A stretch of 64,000 nucleotides of DNA from Luteococcus sanguinis (GCF_039527675.1 NZ_BAAAKI010000013.1:62001-126000); one strand, 5' to 3'. Numbered from the stretch's first letter, positions 20,394 through 28,708 are shown. The notes: generated from the sequence alone by a model not told the origin. A program made the numbers and translations.

Positions 20394-20422
20394 TCCGCGT
20401 CCGTGGTGCACAGTTGGCAGAC

Positions 20423-21841
20423 GTGTCCACCACCACGATCGAAACCCACGGCATCGACGTCATCCCCGAGCACGCTCGCAAAGGACGTCCGCGCAGCCAG
20501 TTCTGGCCCTGGGCGGCCGGCAACATCCACGTCCTGAGCATCTCCTGGGGCGGTTACCTGCTCGGGTACGGACTCTCGTTCTGGCAGGCGCTGGTCATCT
20601 CGCTGCTCTCGGTCGTGGGCTCCTTCGCCCTGGTCGGGCTGGTCTCGCTGGCGGGCCAGCGCGGCTCGGCGCCGACGATGGTGCTGTCTCGGCGGGTCTT
20701 CGGACGCTGGGGCAACATCCCCGCTGGCATCGTCGGCTACCTGCTCGTGGTCGGCTGGGAGATCGTCCTCACCTCACTCGCGGTGCTGTCGACCGCAACG
20801 GTGGCCGAACGGCTGGGCCTGCACGCGGGGACGGGTTTCATGGTGGCGGTGCTGCTCGTGATGGAGGCCATCGTCGTCGGCCTGGGCGTGCTCGGCTTCG
20901 ACGCGATCATGGCCTCCCAGAAGTGGATCACCTCCGCGGTCATCATCGTCAGCCTCGTCTACCTGGTGCTCGCCCTGCCGCACGTCCGGTGGGGTGCGCT
21001 GCAGTCGCTGCCCTCGGGTGGCGCCAGCGCCATGATCGGCGCCGCGGTGATGGTCTTCTGCGGCTTCGGCGTCGGCTGGACCAGTTGCGCCGCCGACTAC
21101 TCCCGCTACCTGCCCCGGAACGCGTCCCGCTCCAGCCTGGTCGGGTGGACCACCCTGGGCGGCACCGTTCCGGTGGCAGTCTTCATCGTCTTCGGGTTGC
21201 TGCTGTGCGGGTCCGACCCGGCGCTGATGGCCGCGATCGTGGACGACCCGATCGGCGCGCTGACCAACATGTTGCCCCTGTGGTTCGTCGTCCCCTTCTG
21301 GCTGGTCGCGGTCACCGCACTGGTGGCCGGGGCTGTCATCGACATCTACTCCTCTGGTCTGGCGCTGCTCGCGATCGGGGTCCGGCTGCCGCGCTGGTCG
21401 ACCGCGCTGGTGGACGGCGTGCTGGTGCTCGCCGGGGTCGTGCTGGTGGTCTGGTTCTCCCCCGACTTCCTCACCCCCTTCGAGGGTTTCCTGACCACCT
21501 TGGGGGTCCCGCTGGCGGCGTGGACGGGCATCTTCGGTGCCGACCTGTTGGTCCGCTGGCGCGAGGGCTACCCGGACGAGCAACTCTTCGATCGCGCTGA
21601 GGCGGTCCGGTGGCCGGCGTTGCTGGCGATGCTCGCCTGCTGCGTCATCGGCTTCGGCCTGGTCACCAATGTCTCGGCCGGCTGGCTCGACTGGCAGGGC
21701 TACCTGTTGGGTCCGCTGGGCCTGGGTGGCCGGACGGGTGCCTGGGTCGCCTCGAACATCGGCGTGCTGGTCGCGCTGGTGCTGGCCTTCGCGGCGGGAC
21801 TCCCGATCGCGATGCGGGCCGCCCACGATGACATCGCCTGA
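20423..21841 (+). CDS. NCS1-family permease, purine/cytosine type
   Basis: A nucleobase:cation symporter of 472 aa with about 12 membrane segments. Typical family pieces are QFWPWAAGNIHVLSISWGGYLLGYGLSFWQ in TM1, RVFGRWGNIPAGIVGYLLVVGW, and GFGVGWTSCAADYSRYLPRN in the TM6 region, as in CodB/PurC-type carriers. The GTG at 20423 is the chosen start; no strong ribosome site is visible and the frame is open upstream inside the asparaginase gene. It lies 29 nt after the asparaginase gene, which suggests a shared nitrogen-salvage theme. Substrate not determinable. Confidence 0.85.
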   Translation: MSTTTIETHGIDVIPEHARKGRPRSQFWPWAAGNIHVLSISWGGYLLGYGLSFWQALVISLLSVVGSFALVGLVSLAGQRGSAPTMVLSRRVFGRWGNIPAGIVGYLLVVGWEIVLTSLAVLSTATVAERLGLHAGTGFMVAVLLVMEAIVVGLGVLGFDAIMASQKWITSAVIIVSLVYLVLALPHVRWGALQSLPSGGASAMIGAAVMVFCGFGVGWTSCAADYSRYLPRNASRSSLVGWTTLGGTVPVAVFIVFGLLLCGSDPALMAAIVDDPIGALTNMLPLWFVVPFWLVAVTALVAGAVIDIYSSGLALLAIGVRLPRWSTALVDGVLVLAGVVLVVWFSPDFLTPFEGFLTTLGVPLAAWTGIFGADLLVRWREGYPDEQLFDRAEAVRWPALLAMLACCVIGFGLVTNVSAGWLDWQGYLLGPLGLGGRTGAWVASNIGVLVALVLAFAAGLPIAMRAAHDDIA

Positions 21842-21878
21842 GGCAGGAAATCCCTCACCGCCTCGCCACAGTGGCCGC

Positions 21879-21884
21879 TAACGT
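21879..21884 (+). promoter_or_regulatory. Leaderless-type -10 (TAACGT)
   Basis: TAACGT followed by 6 nt and the ATG at 21891. Confidence 0.45.
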
Positions 21885-21890
21885 GTCGCC

Positions 21891-22424
21891 ATGACAACCC
21901 CCCTGCCCGAGATCGGACTGGCCAGCAGCGAGCGCACCACGCTGGATGAGTTCCTGGACTTCTACCGCGCTGTCGCCCGCCGCAAGGCCGAGGGCCTGTC
22001 GGACGAGCAGTTGCGCCAACGCCTTCCCGGACACCCGTCCACCATGAGCATCGGCGCGATCATCAAGCACCTCGCCAGCGTCGAGACCTGGTGGGCACGC
22101 GGCTGCTTCGCCGGGCTCGACGTCGAGGAGCTGGACGAGCCCTGGCGCACTGGCTGGCAGCAGACCGAGGGCGACTGGGAGTGGGAGGCAGAAGGCGATC
22201 GCGCCGCCGACCTGTTGGAGTGGTTCGACCGGGCGGTGGCGAACGCCCGGGTGACCTTCGCCGCCGCGGACCTGGACGCGCTGGGGGTTCGCGCGTCCCG
22301 CGAGCCCGGCGAGGGCAGCTACAGCCTGCGCTGGATCCTCGTGCACCTGATCGAGGAGTACGCCCGCCACGTCGGCCACCTGGACCTGCTGCGTGAGCTG
22401 GCCGACGGGGCCATCGGCGACTGA
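21891..22424 (+). CDS. DinB/DUF664 family protein
   Basis: A 177-aa four-helix-bundle protein of the DinB/YfiT type. Metal-binding histidines are visible in IGAIIKHLASVETWW and in the C-terminal helix WILVHLIEEYARHVGHLDLLREL. Relatives include mycothiol- or bacillithiol-dependent transferases and isomerases, so a thiol-dependent detoxification role is plausible in an actinobacterium but unproven. The ATG is preceded by a leaderless-type -10. Confidence 0.85.
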   Translation: MTTPLPEIGLASSERTTLDEFLDFYRAVARRKAEGLSDEQLRQRLPGHPSTMSIGAIIKHLASVETWWARGCFAGLDVEELDEPWRTGWQQTEGDWEWEAEGDRAADLLEWFDRAVANARVTFAAADLDALGVRASREPGEGSYSLRWILVHLIEEYARHVGHLDLLRELADGAIGD

Positions 22425-22480
22425 TTGGCGTCGGCCGTCACCCAGCCGAGAACCTGTGGTGCCCGCCAGGCTGGGGCCGC

Positions 22481-22486
22481 TAGCCT
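22481..22486 (+). promoter_or_regulatory. Leaderless-type -10 (TAGCCT)
   Basis: TAGCCT followed by 7 nt and the ATG at 22494. It sets the start of the GNAT gene and makes the longer upstream frame unlikely. Confidence 0.5.
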
Positions 22487-22493
22487 CGCGTCC

Positions 22494-23348
22494 ATGATTG
22501 CGCTGACCCGTCTGGACCCCACTGGCACCGACCGCGAGGCCCTGGTCCAGTTCATCGTCAAAAACCAGTGGCCCTTCCATGTCCTGGTCCGACGCACCAC
22601 CGATCAGGTGCGCGAGTCGATCGACCAAGGCGCCTACCGCGACGACACGTGCGACACCTATTGGGTCGAGCACGACGAGCTGGGACGAATCGGCATCATG
22701 CGTTTCGAGGACCTCGACGATCCCACTCCCCTGTTCGACCTCCGGCTTGCGGAGGAATTCCGGGGACGGGGTCTCGGCGTCGAGGTGCTGCGCGCTGCCA
22801 CCGACCATGTCTTCACCGCCATGGAACACGTCCACCGCTTCGAGGGGCACACCCGCGCGGACAACCTCCCGATGCGAATGACCTTCGAGCGTGCCGGCTG
22901 GGTGCAGGAGGCTCACTACCGGCAGGGCTGGCCCACCGGTGATGGACGCCACCTCGACAGCGTCGCCTACGCCGTGCTGCGGTCGGACTGGGAGAACTGC
23001 ACGCGGACTCCCGCCCATCTCGGCTGCTGGCACCCTGACCCCGTGTGCCGAGCTTCATCATTGGGGAAACTGCGCTCCACCGGTGGTAGGCGAGTTTCCC
23101 CAACGATTCACGGCTCGATTCAAGAGCGCTTGATGGAGGCGATCTTCTTCCCGCGAGCCAGCTCGTCGACGACCTTGTCCATCCAGCGGATCTGCTGCAT
23201 CAGCGGGTCCTCGATCTGTTCGACGCGCATCCCGCAGATCAGACCGGTGATCTTGTCGGTGTTCGGGTTCATCGCCGGTGCCTTGGCGAAGAATTCCCGC
23301 AGGGTCCGTCCGTCATCGACGGCGTCCTGCAACCCGGCCTCGTCATAG
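22494..23348 (+). CDS. GNAT N-acetyltransferase with abnormal C-terminal extension
   Basis: A Gcn5-related acetyltransferase, RimJ/RimL-like. The acetyl-CoA loop is LAEEFRGRGLGVEVL, with the typical late segment HTRADNLPMRMTFERAGWVQEAHYRQGW and GRHLDSVAYAVLRSDWE, where such proteins normally end (about residue 168). The frame then continues for about 116 codons, through a 43-bp palindrome and 229 bp antisense into the DUF2200 gene, before its stop at 23346-23348. The tail resembles no domain. A lost stop codon or a frameshift is the simplest explanation; in another frame a TGA occurs at 23036-23038. The true end is uncertain. Confidence 0.7.
   Translation: MIALTRLDPTGTDREALVQFIVKNQWPFHVLVRRTTDQVRESIDQGAYRDDTCDTYWVEHDELGRIGIMRFEDLDDPTPLFDLRLAEEFRGRGLGVEVLRAATDHVFTAMEHVHRFEGHTRADNLPMRMTFERAGWVQEAHYRQGWPTGDGRHLDSVAYAVLRSDWENCTRTPAHLGCWHPDPVCRASSLGKLRSTGGRRVSPTIHGSIQERLMEAIFFPRASSSTTLSIQRICCISGSSICSTRIPQIRPVILSVFGFIAGALAKNSRRVRPSSTASCNPASS
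23061..23103. terminator. 43-bp near-palindrome, candidate bidirectional terminator
   Basis: TTGGGGAAACT (23061-23071) pairs perfectly with AGTTTCCCCAA (23093-23103). A second palindrome CCACCGGTGG (23077-23086) lies almost exactly at its centre. It sits between the expected end of the GNAT domain and the convergent DUF2200 gene. No T-run follows. Confidence 0.55.
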
Positions 23349-23467
23349 CCGGTGAGCCAGCCGATCAGGTCGTCCAGCTCGGCGCGCGTCTTGCCCTTGC
23401 GCTCGACCTTCGTGACGTACAGGGCGTGGATGTCGCCGAAGGGGTAGTTGAAGACCCGCTCGCTCAC
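23120..23467 (-). CDS. DUF2200 family protein
   Basis: A small cytoplasmic protein of 115 aa that matches DUF2200 along its whole length: RVFNYPFGDIHALYVTKVERKGKTRAELD, WLTGYDEAGLQ, and NPNTDKITGLICGMRVEQIEDPLMQQIRWMDKVVDELARGK. Function is unknown. GTG start overlapping the stop of the upstream dienelactone hydrolase gene (GTGA), so it is the last gene of a three-gene leftward operon. The GNAT frame overlaps it on the opposite strand. Confidence 0.85.
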   Translation of the reverse strand: MSERVFNYPFGDIHALYVTKVERKGKTRAELDDLIGWLTGYDEAGLQDAVDDGRTLREFFAKAPAMNPNTDKITGLICGMRVEQIEDPLMQQIRWMDKVVDELARGKKIASIKRS

Positions 23468-24207
23468 CGAAGAGGCTCCGCAGGGCCCGGCGCATTCACC
23501 GGCTCCGCCGGATGGTGCTCATACAGCCAGGTCAGCGTGGTCTCCCAGGCCCCCTCGCTGGACACCTGGTGGTGGAAGAGCGGGTTCGGGTTGTCGAAGG
23601 CGTGCCCGGCACCCGGCCACGAGCAGAACTCGGCATTGTCGCCGGTGGTGACCACCTCGGCGATGTGGCGGGCCTGCGCAAAGGGGATGTAGGCGTCCTT
23701 CTCCCCGAAGTGGTGCAGGGACGGGACGTCGACGACCGGGATGGTGTCCACCAGCTGGGGCAGCGCGGAACCGTAGTAGCTCACCAGCGCGTCGGGGGCG
23801 ACGGGCGCCTGCACCCCGGAAGCCGCCGCATAGGCCAGGCCGCCGCCGTAGCAGAAGCCCATCAGGCCCACCCGGCCGCCGGTCTCGGCGTGCGTGCGCA
23901 GGGCTGCGACACAGGCGCGGATGTCGGCGACCGTGTCGTCCCAGGGGTTGGCGCCCATCATCTCCGTCGCCTTCGGGAGCGCGTCCGGTTCGTCGTCCCC
24001 CACGACTCCCCCGCCGATGCGCCAGTAGAGGTTCGGGACGAGCACCGTCCAGCCCTCGTCGGCCAGGTCGGCCGCGCGCTGCAGGATGTAGTTGGAGACG
24101 CCGAAGATCTCGTGCACCACGACGATCCCGGCGCCGTGGCCGAGCTCGGGCAGGAAGAGCTTGGCGGGAATCGCCCCGTCGGCGACCTCGATGGTCTGCT
24201 CGGTCAT
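23464..24207 (-). CDS. Dienelactone hydrolase family protein
   Basis: An alpha/beta hydrolase of 247 aa. The nucleophile is the Cys of GFCYGGGLAYA, with the DLH-typical IVVVHEIFGVSNYI, Asp and His provided by the C-terminal region (FGEKDAYIPFAQ and GAGHAFDNPNPLFH). Family members cleave dienelactone in chlorocatechol breakdown, but most are of unknown specificity. I use ATG 24207 (MTEQTIEV), which matches usual family starts; a GTG at 24252, 7 nt after the phosphatase stop, would add 15 residues. Followed by DUF2200 with a 4-nt overlap. Confidence 0.87.
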   Translation of the reverse strand: MTEQTIEVADGAIPAKLFLPELGHGAGIVVVHEIFGVSNYILQRAADLADEGWTVLVPNLYWRIGGGVVGDDEPDALPKATEMMGANPWDDTVADIRACVAALRTHAETGGRVGLMGFCYGGGLAYAAASGVQAPVAPDALVSYYGSALPQLVDTIPVVDVPSLHHFGEKDAYIPFAQARHIAEVVTTGDNAEFCSWPGAGHAFDNPNPLFHHQVSSEGAWETTLTWLYEHHPAEPVNAPGPAEPLR

Positions 24208-24259
24208 GGTGACGTTGGTCTTGGCCTGCCAGGCGCGGGGAACGATGCTCACCGGGGCA

Positions 24260-25111
24260 TCATGCCTTGTCCGCGGCCGCGCTGTCGACGGCCGCGCTGT
24301 CGACGAGCTTGGTCACCAAGGCCTCCTGGTCGGCATCGGTCCAGCCGTGGGCGCGCAACCACCCGTCCACTCCCCCATAGGTCTGGTCCACGGCGTCCAG
24401 CAGCATCTCCATCGTCTCGGCCGGGGTGGTCTGGTCCTTGATGGTCTGGCCTGACAGGTCGGCGGCATAGGTGCGCGAGGTGGACAATCGCTCGAAGATC
24501 TTCTCGATCACCTGGTTGGTCGCGTCGTAGTCGGCGATGACGACCTCGCGGGGGACGCCGACGGCCGACAGCGCGAGTGCGGTGATCGTCCCGGTGCGGT
24601 CCTTGCCCGCGGCGCAGTGGACGACCACCGCGCCGTCCGCGGCGGCAATGGCACGCAGGGCGCGGATGACATTGTCGGGACGGCGGTCCAGGTAGCCGAG
24701 GTAGTGGCGGGCCAGGTGTTCCTCGTGGCCATTCTCGGCGCGGGAGGCGCCGTCCCAGGTGCCCTGCCAGGGAAAGACGGGATCGTTGGAGTCGTCATCG
24801 TCGTCCGGGATGCCCGTCTCGTCGGACTCCTCCGGGTACATGGTCAGCTCGTGGAAGCTGAGGCCGGGCTCGTCGGCCAGCGGGCCGGGGCCAGTGGAGA
24901 CGCGCTCCACGTCGGTGCGCAGGTCGACGATGTCGGTGACGCCCAAATCGTCCACGACGCGACGGACCGACTCGGGCGACAGGTCCTGCAGGTTGTCGCT
25001 GCGCAGGTAGGTGTTTGCGCGGATGCGTCCGCCGGTGGCCACTGGCTGCCCACCCAGGTCTCGCATGTTCACGACGCCGGGCAGGGTGATCCAGGTGGGT
25101 TCGTAGGCCAT
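24260..25111 (-). CDS. Tyrosine/serine protein phosphatase (PtpB-like)
   Basis: A 283-aa phosphatase of the Y_phosphatase3/MptpB type. The family start GVVNMRDLGGQPVATGGRIRANTYLRSDNL is present and the P-loop is VVVHCAAGKDRTGTITALAL (Cys nucleophile, Arg, plus the Lys-Asp typical of this atypical group). A Ser/Glu/Asp-rich insert (PDDDDDSNDP) lies mid-protein. The C-terminus carries a short repeat (VDSAAVDSAA) from a duplicated 15-bp unit at about 24281-24304. No signal peptide. Leaderless-type -10 at 25118-25123. First gene of the operon with the hydrolase and DUF2200. Confidence 0.88.
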   Translation of the reverse strand: MAYEPTWITLPGVVNMRDLGGQPVATGGRIRANTYLRSDNLQDLSPESVRRVVDDLGVTDIVDLRTDVERVSTGPGPLADEPGLSFHELTMYPEESDETGIPDDDDDSNDPVFPWQGTWDGASRAENGHEEHLARHYLGYLDRRPDNVIRALRAIAAADGAVVVHCAAGKDRTGTITALALSAVGVPREVVIADYDATNQVIEKIFERLSTSRTYAADLSGQTIKDQTTPAETMEMLLDAVDQTYGGVDGWLRAHGWTDADQEALVTKLVDSAAVDSAAADKA

Positions 25112-25117
25112 GCGCCC

Positions 25118-25123
25118 AACCTA
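25118..25123 (-). promoter_or_regulatory. Leaderless-type -10 for the phosphatase gene (TAGGTT)
   Basis: On the minus strand TAGGTT is followed by 6 nt and the ATG at 25111. It lies in the 42-bp gap after the response-regulator gene and suggests a separate transcript. Confidence 0.5.
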
Positions 25124-25153
25124 CAAGGGGCTGTGGAACAGCCGGTGAACGGG

Positions 25154-25789
25154 TCAGCGCACCAGCCGACGACGGCGTCCCTCTGCCACGGCGGCGGTCC
25201 GGTTGTCGACTCCCAGCTTGGCGAACAGGTGGGCCAGATGGGTCTTGACGGTCGACTCGCTGATGAACAGTTCCTTGGCCAGTTGCCGGTTGGACGCCCC
25301 CTGCGCCAGTGCCGCCAGGATCTCCAGTTCGCGGGGGCTGAGTTGGTCGTCGGGACGGATCGCGCGCGCCACCACGCGTGCCTGCACCGACGTCGACAGG
25401 GCCGGGCTGGTGGGCTCGGCGCGTTCGATCGCGGCGACCAGTTCCTCGACCGGGGAGTCCTTGAGCATGTAGCCGGACGCGCCAGCGGCCAGGGCGTCGA
25501 GGATGTCTGCGTCCGCGTCGAAGGTGGTCAGCACCACCACCCGGACGTCGCGGTGGCGGGCCAGGATCGTCCGGGTGGCGGCGACCCCGCCCTCGCCGGT
25601 GCCCAGGTTGAGGTCCATCAAGACGACATCGACGCCCTCTTCGGTGGTGACCAGCCGGTCGATGAGCGCGACGGCCTCGGCGGCGGTGCCAGCCTCTCCT
25701 GCGACCTGGATCCCCGGACGGGCGGACAGCAGCGCGACCAGTCCCCCGCGGACGATGGCATGATCGTCGACGACCGCTACGCGCGTCAT
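25154..25789 (-). CDS. LuxR/NarL-family response regulator
   Basis: A 211-aa two-domain regulator. The receiver has the acidic pair in VAVVDDHAIVRGGL, the phospho-acceptor Asp in VDVVLMDLNLG, the Thr in VVLTTFDADAD and the Lys in YMLKDSPVEEL. The C-terminal helix-turn-helix begins LSPRELEILAALAQGASNRQLAKELFISESTVKTHLAHLFAKLGV, a standard LuxR motif. The ATG overlaps the kinase stop (ATGA), so the pair is coupled. The divergent FtsX-type ABC exporter is the likely target, by analogy with other such pairs; this is inference. Confidence 0.95.
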   Translation of the reverse strand: MTRVAVVDDHAIVRGGLVALLSARPGIQVAGEAGTAAEAVALIDRLVTTEEGVDVVLMDLNLGTGEGGVAATRTILARHRDVRVVVLTTFDADADILDALAAGASGYMLKDSPVEELVAAIERAEPTSPALSTSVQARVVARAIRPDDQLSPRELEILAALAQGASNRQLAKELFISESTVKTHLAHLFAKLGVDNRTAAVAEGRRRRLVR

Positions 25790-26865
25790 GCTGCCTCCTG
25801 CGGAAGCACCAGGCCGACCGTGGTGCCAGCGCCTGGCTCCGACTCCACCGACAGGGCGCCACCCGCCGACTCGACGCGGCGCCGAAGGGCCCGCAGGCCG
25901 AAACCCGTGCTGGTGGCCGGGTCGAAGCCTCGTCCGTCGTCGGCCACGTCGAGGGTCACCTCGTCCGGCAGATGGGTCAACGTCACCACGCAACGGCTGG
26001 CCGCGGCATGCCGGACGACATTCGACAGCAGCGAGCTGGCCGCGAGCACCAGCAACTGCGCCCGTTCGGTGGCCAGCAGCCTTTCGACACCCTCGACCCG
26101 GCACTCAACCTGTACTGGCTGGCCCATCGCGGTGGCCTGTCGTCCAGCTGCCGCGGCGGCCGCACGGACGCGGTCGGTGACCGTGGAACCCTCGTCCCCG
26201 GCTCGGACGATGTCCCGGGCGACGGCGAGGTTCTCTCGAGCGGTGCGCTCGATTTCTGGCAGCACGTCAGCGCTACCCTGTCGGGCCAGCAGCACGATGG
26301 CGTTCAGACCCTGCGCGATGGTGTCGTGCACCTCGCTGGCCAGCCGTTCCCGCTCCTGCACAGAGGCACGCGTCAGTGCGTCGGCCCGCAGCCACGCGAC
26401 CACACGGTGAACCCCCACGGCGAACAGGGCAGCCAGGGCCGGCCCGAGCAGTGCGCCGAGTGTCCAGGGGCCACCGCGCAACAGGGGCAGGGCCCCGCAC
26501 CAGACCACCATCATGGCCACCAACAGCAATGACCACGGCGCCGCGACGATGAACAAGGCGAGGAAGAACAAGGGGAAGGCCAACCAGACGAAACCCTGTC
26601 CGCTCAGGCAGGCGATCGTCCACACCAGCACCAGGGCGGTGATCCAGACCAGGCCCGCACGACGGTCCCGGGCCCGGGACGGCCGTGATGCCTGCCAACC
26701 GATGCCGCCGGCATAGACGATCGCAACCGCCGCCGCAGACGCCCACACTCGCGCCCGGTGGTCGTCGGAGAGACTGACGACGACGCCCACGCCGAGCAGC
26801 ACCACGAAGGCGGCATGCATCGCGCGGCGAACCAAGGCGCCGGCGGACTCGGGGTGGGCGTACAT
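25786..26865 (-). CDS. Sensor histidine kinase (NarL-partner type)
   Basis: A 359-aa membrane kinase. Several hydrophobic segments fill the first 150 residues with no large extracellular domain, as in intramembrane-sensing kinases. The phosphorylation box of the HisKA_3 type is ASVQERERLASEVHDTIAQGLNAIVLLARQG (His in EVHDT). The ATPase domain has DVADDGRGFDP and TGFGLRALRRRVESAGG. Start ATG 26865 (MYAHPES) follows a TAGGCT-N7 element. Partner of the downstream regulator. Confidence 0.93.
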   Translation of the reverse strand: MYAHPESAGALVRRAMHAAFVVLLGVGVVVSLSDDHRARVWASAAAVAIVYAGGIGWQASRPSRARDRRAGLVWITALVLVWTIACLSGQGFVWLAFPLFFLALFIVAAPWSLLLVAMMVVWCGALPLLRGGPWTLGALLGPALAALFAVGVHRVVAWLRADALTRASVQERERLASEVHDTIAQGLNAIVLLARQGSADVLPEIERTARENLAVARDIVRAGDEGSTVTDRVRAAAAAAGRQATAMGQPVQVECRVEGVERLLATERAQLLVLAASSLLSNVVRHAAASRCVVTLTHLPDEVTLDVADDGRGFDPATSTGFGLRALRRRVESAGGALSVESEPGAGTTVGLVLPQEAA

Positions 26866-26872
26866 CCCGTTC

Positions 26873-26878
26873 AGCCTA
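26873..26878 (-). promoter_or_regulatory. Leaderless-type -10 for the kinase gene (TAGGCT)
   Basis: On the minus strand TAGGCT is followed by 7 nt and the ATG at 26865. It lies in the 108-bp divergent region shared with the ABC exporter. Confidence 0.5.
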
Positions 26879-26973
26879 GGGCCGGGCGTGCGCCGGGCGC
26901 GAACGCTGGGCATCGTCCGTTTTGATGATCCCGACGACGTCCCTTCGACGGCGGGGACGGTCCGGGAGCGCCG

Positions 26974-28020
26974 ATGGCGCTGGCGGTGCTGGCGGCTGGA
27001 CTGGTTGCCATGTTCCTCGCAATCCGTGACATTCGCTTCGCCAGGGGACGATTCGCGCTGATGACCACCGTCGTCGCGCTCGTCACCGTGCTGCTCGTCC
27101 TGCTGTCGTCCCTCACCCGTGGCCTCGGTGCCCAGAACACGTCCGCGCTCGACTCCTTGCCCGGGCAGTCGGTGCTCCTGTCTCCCACCGGCGACCAGAT
27201 CTCCTGGGACGACTCGGTGATCGAACCCGCCACCGTCACCCGGCTCACCGGCGCCCAGCCCGTCCGACCCCTGGTCGTGACCCGCGCTCGGATGGAACTG
27301 GACGGACGGACCGGTTCGGTCGTCGTGCTGGGCAGCGATGCAAACCACCCGGCCGGGACCGTGGCCTTGGGTCGGAGCACTGCGGAGGACCTCGGCGCCG
27401 AGGTTGGCTCGACCCTGGAGCTCAACGGCACGCGCCTGCGGGTCGCAGCCGTGGACGACGACCTGTCCTGGTCGCACCAAGCCGTGGCGTGGACGAGCGT
27501 CGCGGACGCCAATGCCATCGGCCACCTGCCCGCCGGACAGGCCACTGCGCTGCTCGTCGATGGCGACGTCGAGCTGACCGGCTCCGGCCTGGTCGAACTC
27601 TCCCGTACGGACGCCATCGCCGCCCTGCCCGGCTACTCGTCCGAGCACGGTTCGCTGGTCACCATCCAGGGCTTCCTGTACGGGGTCAGCGGACTTGTGG
27701 TGCTGGCCTTCCTGAGCGTCTGGACGGTGCAGCGGACGCGCGACATCGCGGTACTGCGCGCGCTGGGCGCCACCCGGCGCTATGTGCTGGGCGACTCGCT
27801 CGGCCAGGCAGCGCTGCTGCTCGCCGCCGGGGTGGCACTCGGCAGCCTGTTCGGTACTGGCCTGGCGTTGCTGGCGGCCCGCGCCGTGCCCGTCCTGGTG
27901 GCGCCGGGCACCACCGTCGTCCCCGCCCTCGGCGTACTGGCAGTCGGGCTGCTCGGGTCCGTGCTCGCCACCCGCCGCGTCACCACCGTCGACCCCCTGC
28001 TCGCCCTTGGAGGCAACTGA
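26974..28020 (+). CDS. FtsX-family ABC exporter permease
   Basis: A 348-aa permease with one N-terminal membrane helix, a periplasmic/extracellular MacB-like domain (about residues 45-215) and three C-terminal helices typical of the FtsX domain (FLYGVSGLVVLAFLSVWTVQRTRDIAVLRALGATRRYVLGDSLGQA). The ATG at 26974 has GGGAG 5 nt upstream; ATG 27010 (MFLAIRDIRFARGRFAL) would match the usual family start and is a real alternative. Coupled to the ATPase by TGATG and divergent from a two-component system, as in antibiotic- or peptide-responsive exporters. Confidence 0.88.
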   Translation: MALAVLAAGLVAMFLAIRDIRFARGRFALMTTVVALVTVLLVLLSSLTRGLGAQNTSALDSLPGQSVLLSPTGDQISWDDSVIEPATVTRLTGAQPVRPLVVTRARMELDGRTGSVVVLGSDANHPAGTVALGRSTAEDLGAEVGSTLELNGTRLRVAAVDDDLSWSHQAVAWTSVADANAIGHLPAGQATALLVDGDVELTGSGLVELSRTDAIAALPGYSSEHGSLVTIQGFLYGVSGLVVLAFLSVWTVQRTRDIAVLRALGATRRYVLGDSLGQAALLLAAGVALGSLFGTGLALLAARAVPVLVAPGTTVVPALGVLAVGLLGSVLATRRVTTVDPLLALGGN

Positions 28021-28664
28021 TGCTCACCCTGTCCGATGTCACCGTCACCCGCGCCGACGGTCCGGTCCAGCGCACCATCCTCGACCGCGCAGGCCTCCAG
28101 GTCGCCGCGAGTGAACTGGTGGCCCTGGTCGGCGCGTCTGGTTCCGGCAAGTCGACCCTGTTGGCCGTGGCCGCTGGTCTCGTGACGCCCGATTCCGGGA
28201 CCGTGAACGTCTCGGGGCGGTTGGGGCTGGTCTTCCAGCAGGCCAATCTGCTGGCACCGCTGACCGCCACCGAGCAGGTGCTGTTGCCGCTGCACGTCGC
28301 CGGCACCAGGGGACGTGCGCTCCGCGATGCCCGTCCCAAGGCCCTGGAGCTGTTGGACCGCGTGGGGCTGGGTGGCCTGGGAGATCGACGTCCGCACCAA
28401 CTCTCCGGCGGGCAGCGCCAGCGGGTCGCACTGGCCCGGGCTCTGGTCGTCGATCCCGAGGTGCTGTTGTTGGACGAGCCCACTTCCGCTCTGGACGCGG
28501 AGGCCGGGAACGCGGTTCTCGATCTTGTCCGCGAGGTGACCGACGAACGCAGCCTGGCGACCCTGCTGGTCACCCACGACCGCGAACTGGCGCGCCGCGC
28601 CGACCGGATCGTCCAGATGGACCAGACACATCAGTCCCCCGCGGGTCACATCAGTCCCCGTTGA
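28020..28664 (+). CDS. ABC exporter ATPase (MacB/LolD type)
   Basis: A 214-aa ATPase with Walker A GASGSGKSTLL, Q-loop VFQQANLLAPLTATEQV, signature LSGGQRQRVALARALVVDPEVLLLDEPTSALD and switch His LLVTHDREL. This is the compact type that works with single-FtsX permeases such as the preceding gene. The last dozen codons lie within the inverted-repeat cluster that probably ends transcription, and the stop TGA is in the loop of its inner hairpin. Confidence 0.94.
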   Translation: MLTLSDVTVTRADGPVQRTILDRAGLQVAASELVALVGASGSGKSTLLAVAAGLVTPDSGTVNVSGRLGLVFQQANLLAPLTATEQVLLPLHVAGTRGRALRDARPKALELLDRVGLGGLGDRRPHQLSGGQRQRVALARALVVDPEVLLLDEPTSALDAEAGNAVLDLVREVTDERSLATLLVTHDRELARRADRIVQMDQTHQSPAGHISPR

Positions 28665-28695
28665 CGGGGACTGATCCGGCCCTTGGGGGACTGAT
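28630..28695. terminator. Double inverted repeat, probable bidirectional terminator
   Basis: Inner hairpin: ATCAGTCCCCG (28650-28660), loop TTGA, CGGGGACTGAT (28665-28675), 11 perfect pairs. A second pair, ATCAGTCCCCC (28630-28640) and GGGGGACTGAT (28685-28695), nests outside it. Each arm thus occurs twice as a direct repeat. It lies where the ABC ATPase and aspS converge. No T-run is present, as is common for high-GC terminators. Confidence 0.75.
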
Positions 28696-28708
28696 CCGTG
28701 CGGGAGGG

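Noticed and set aside
19374..20414. Open frame joining ansP region, asparaginase and beyond from 17526
   Set aside because: Most of it reads ansP in the wrong frame; only the part from ATG 19374 is a real asparaginase gene with catalytic motifs.
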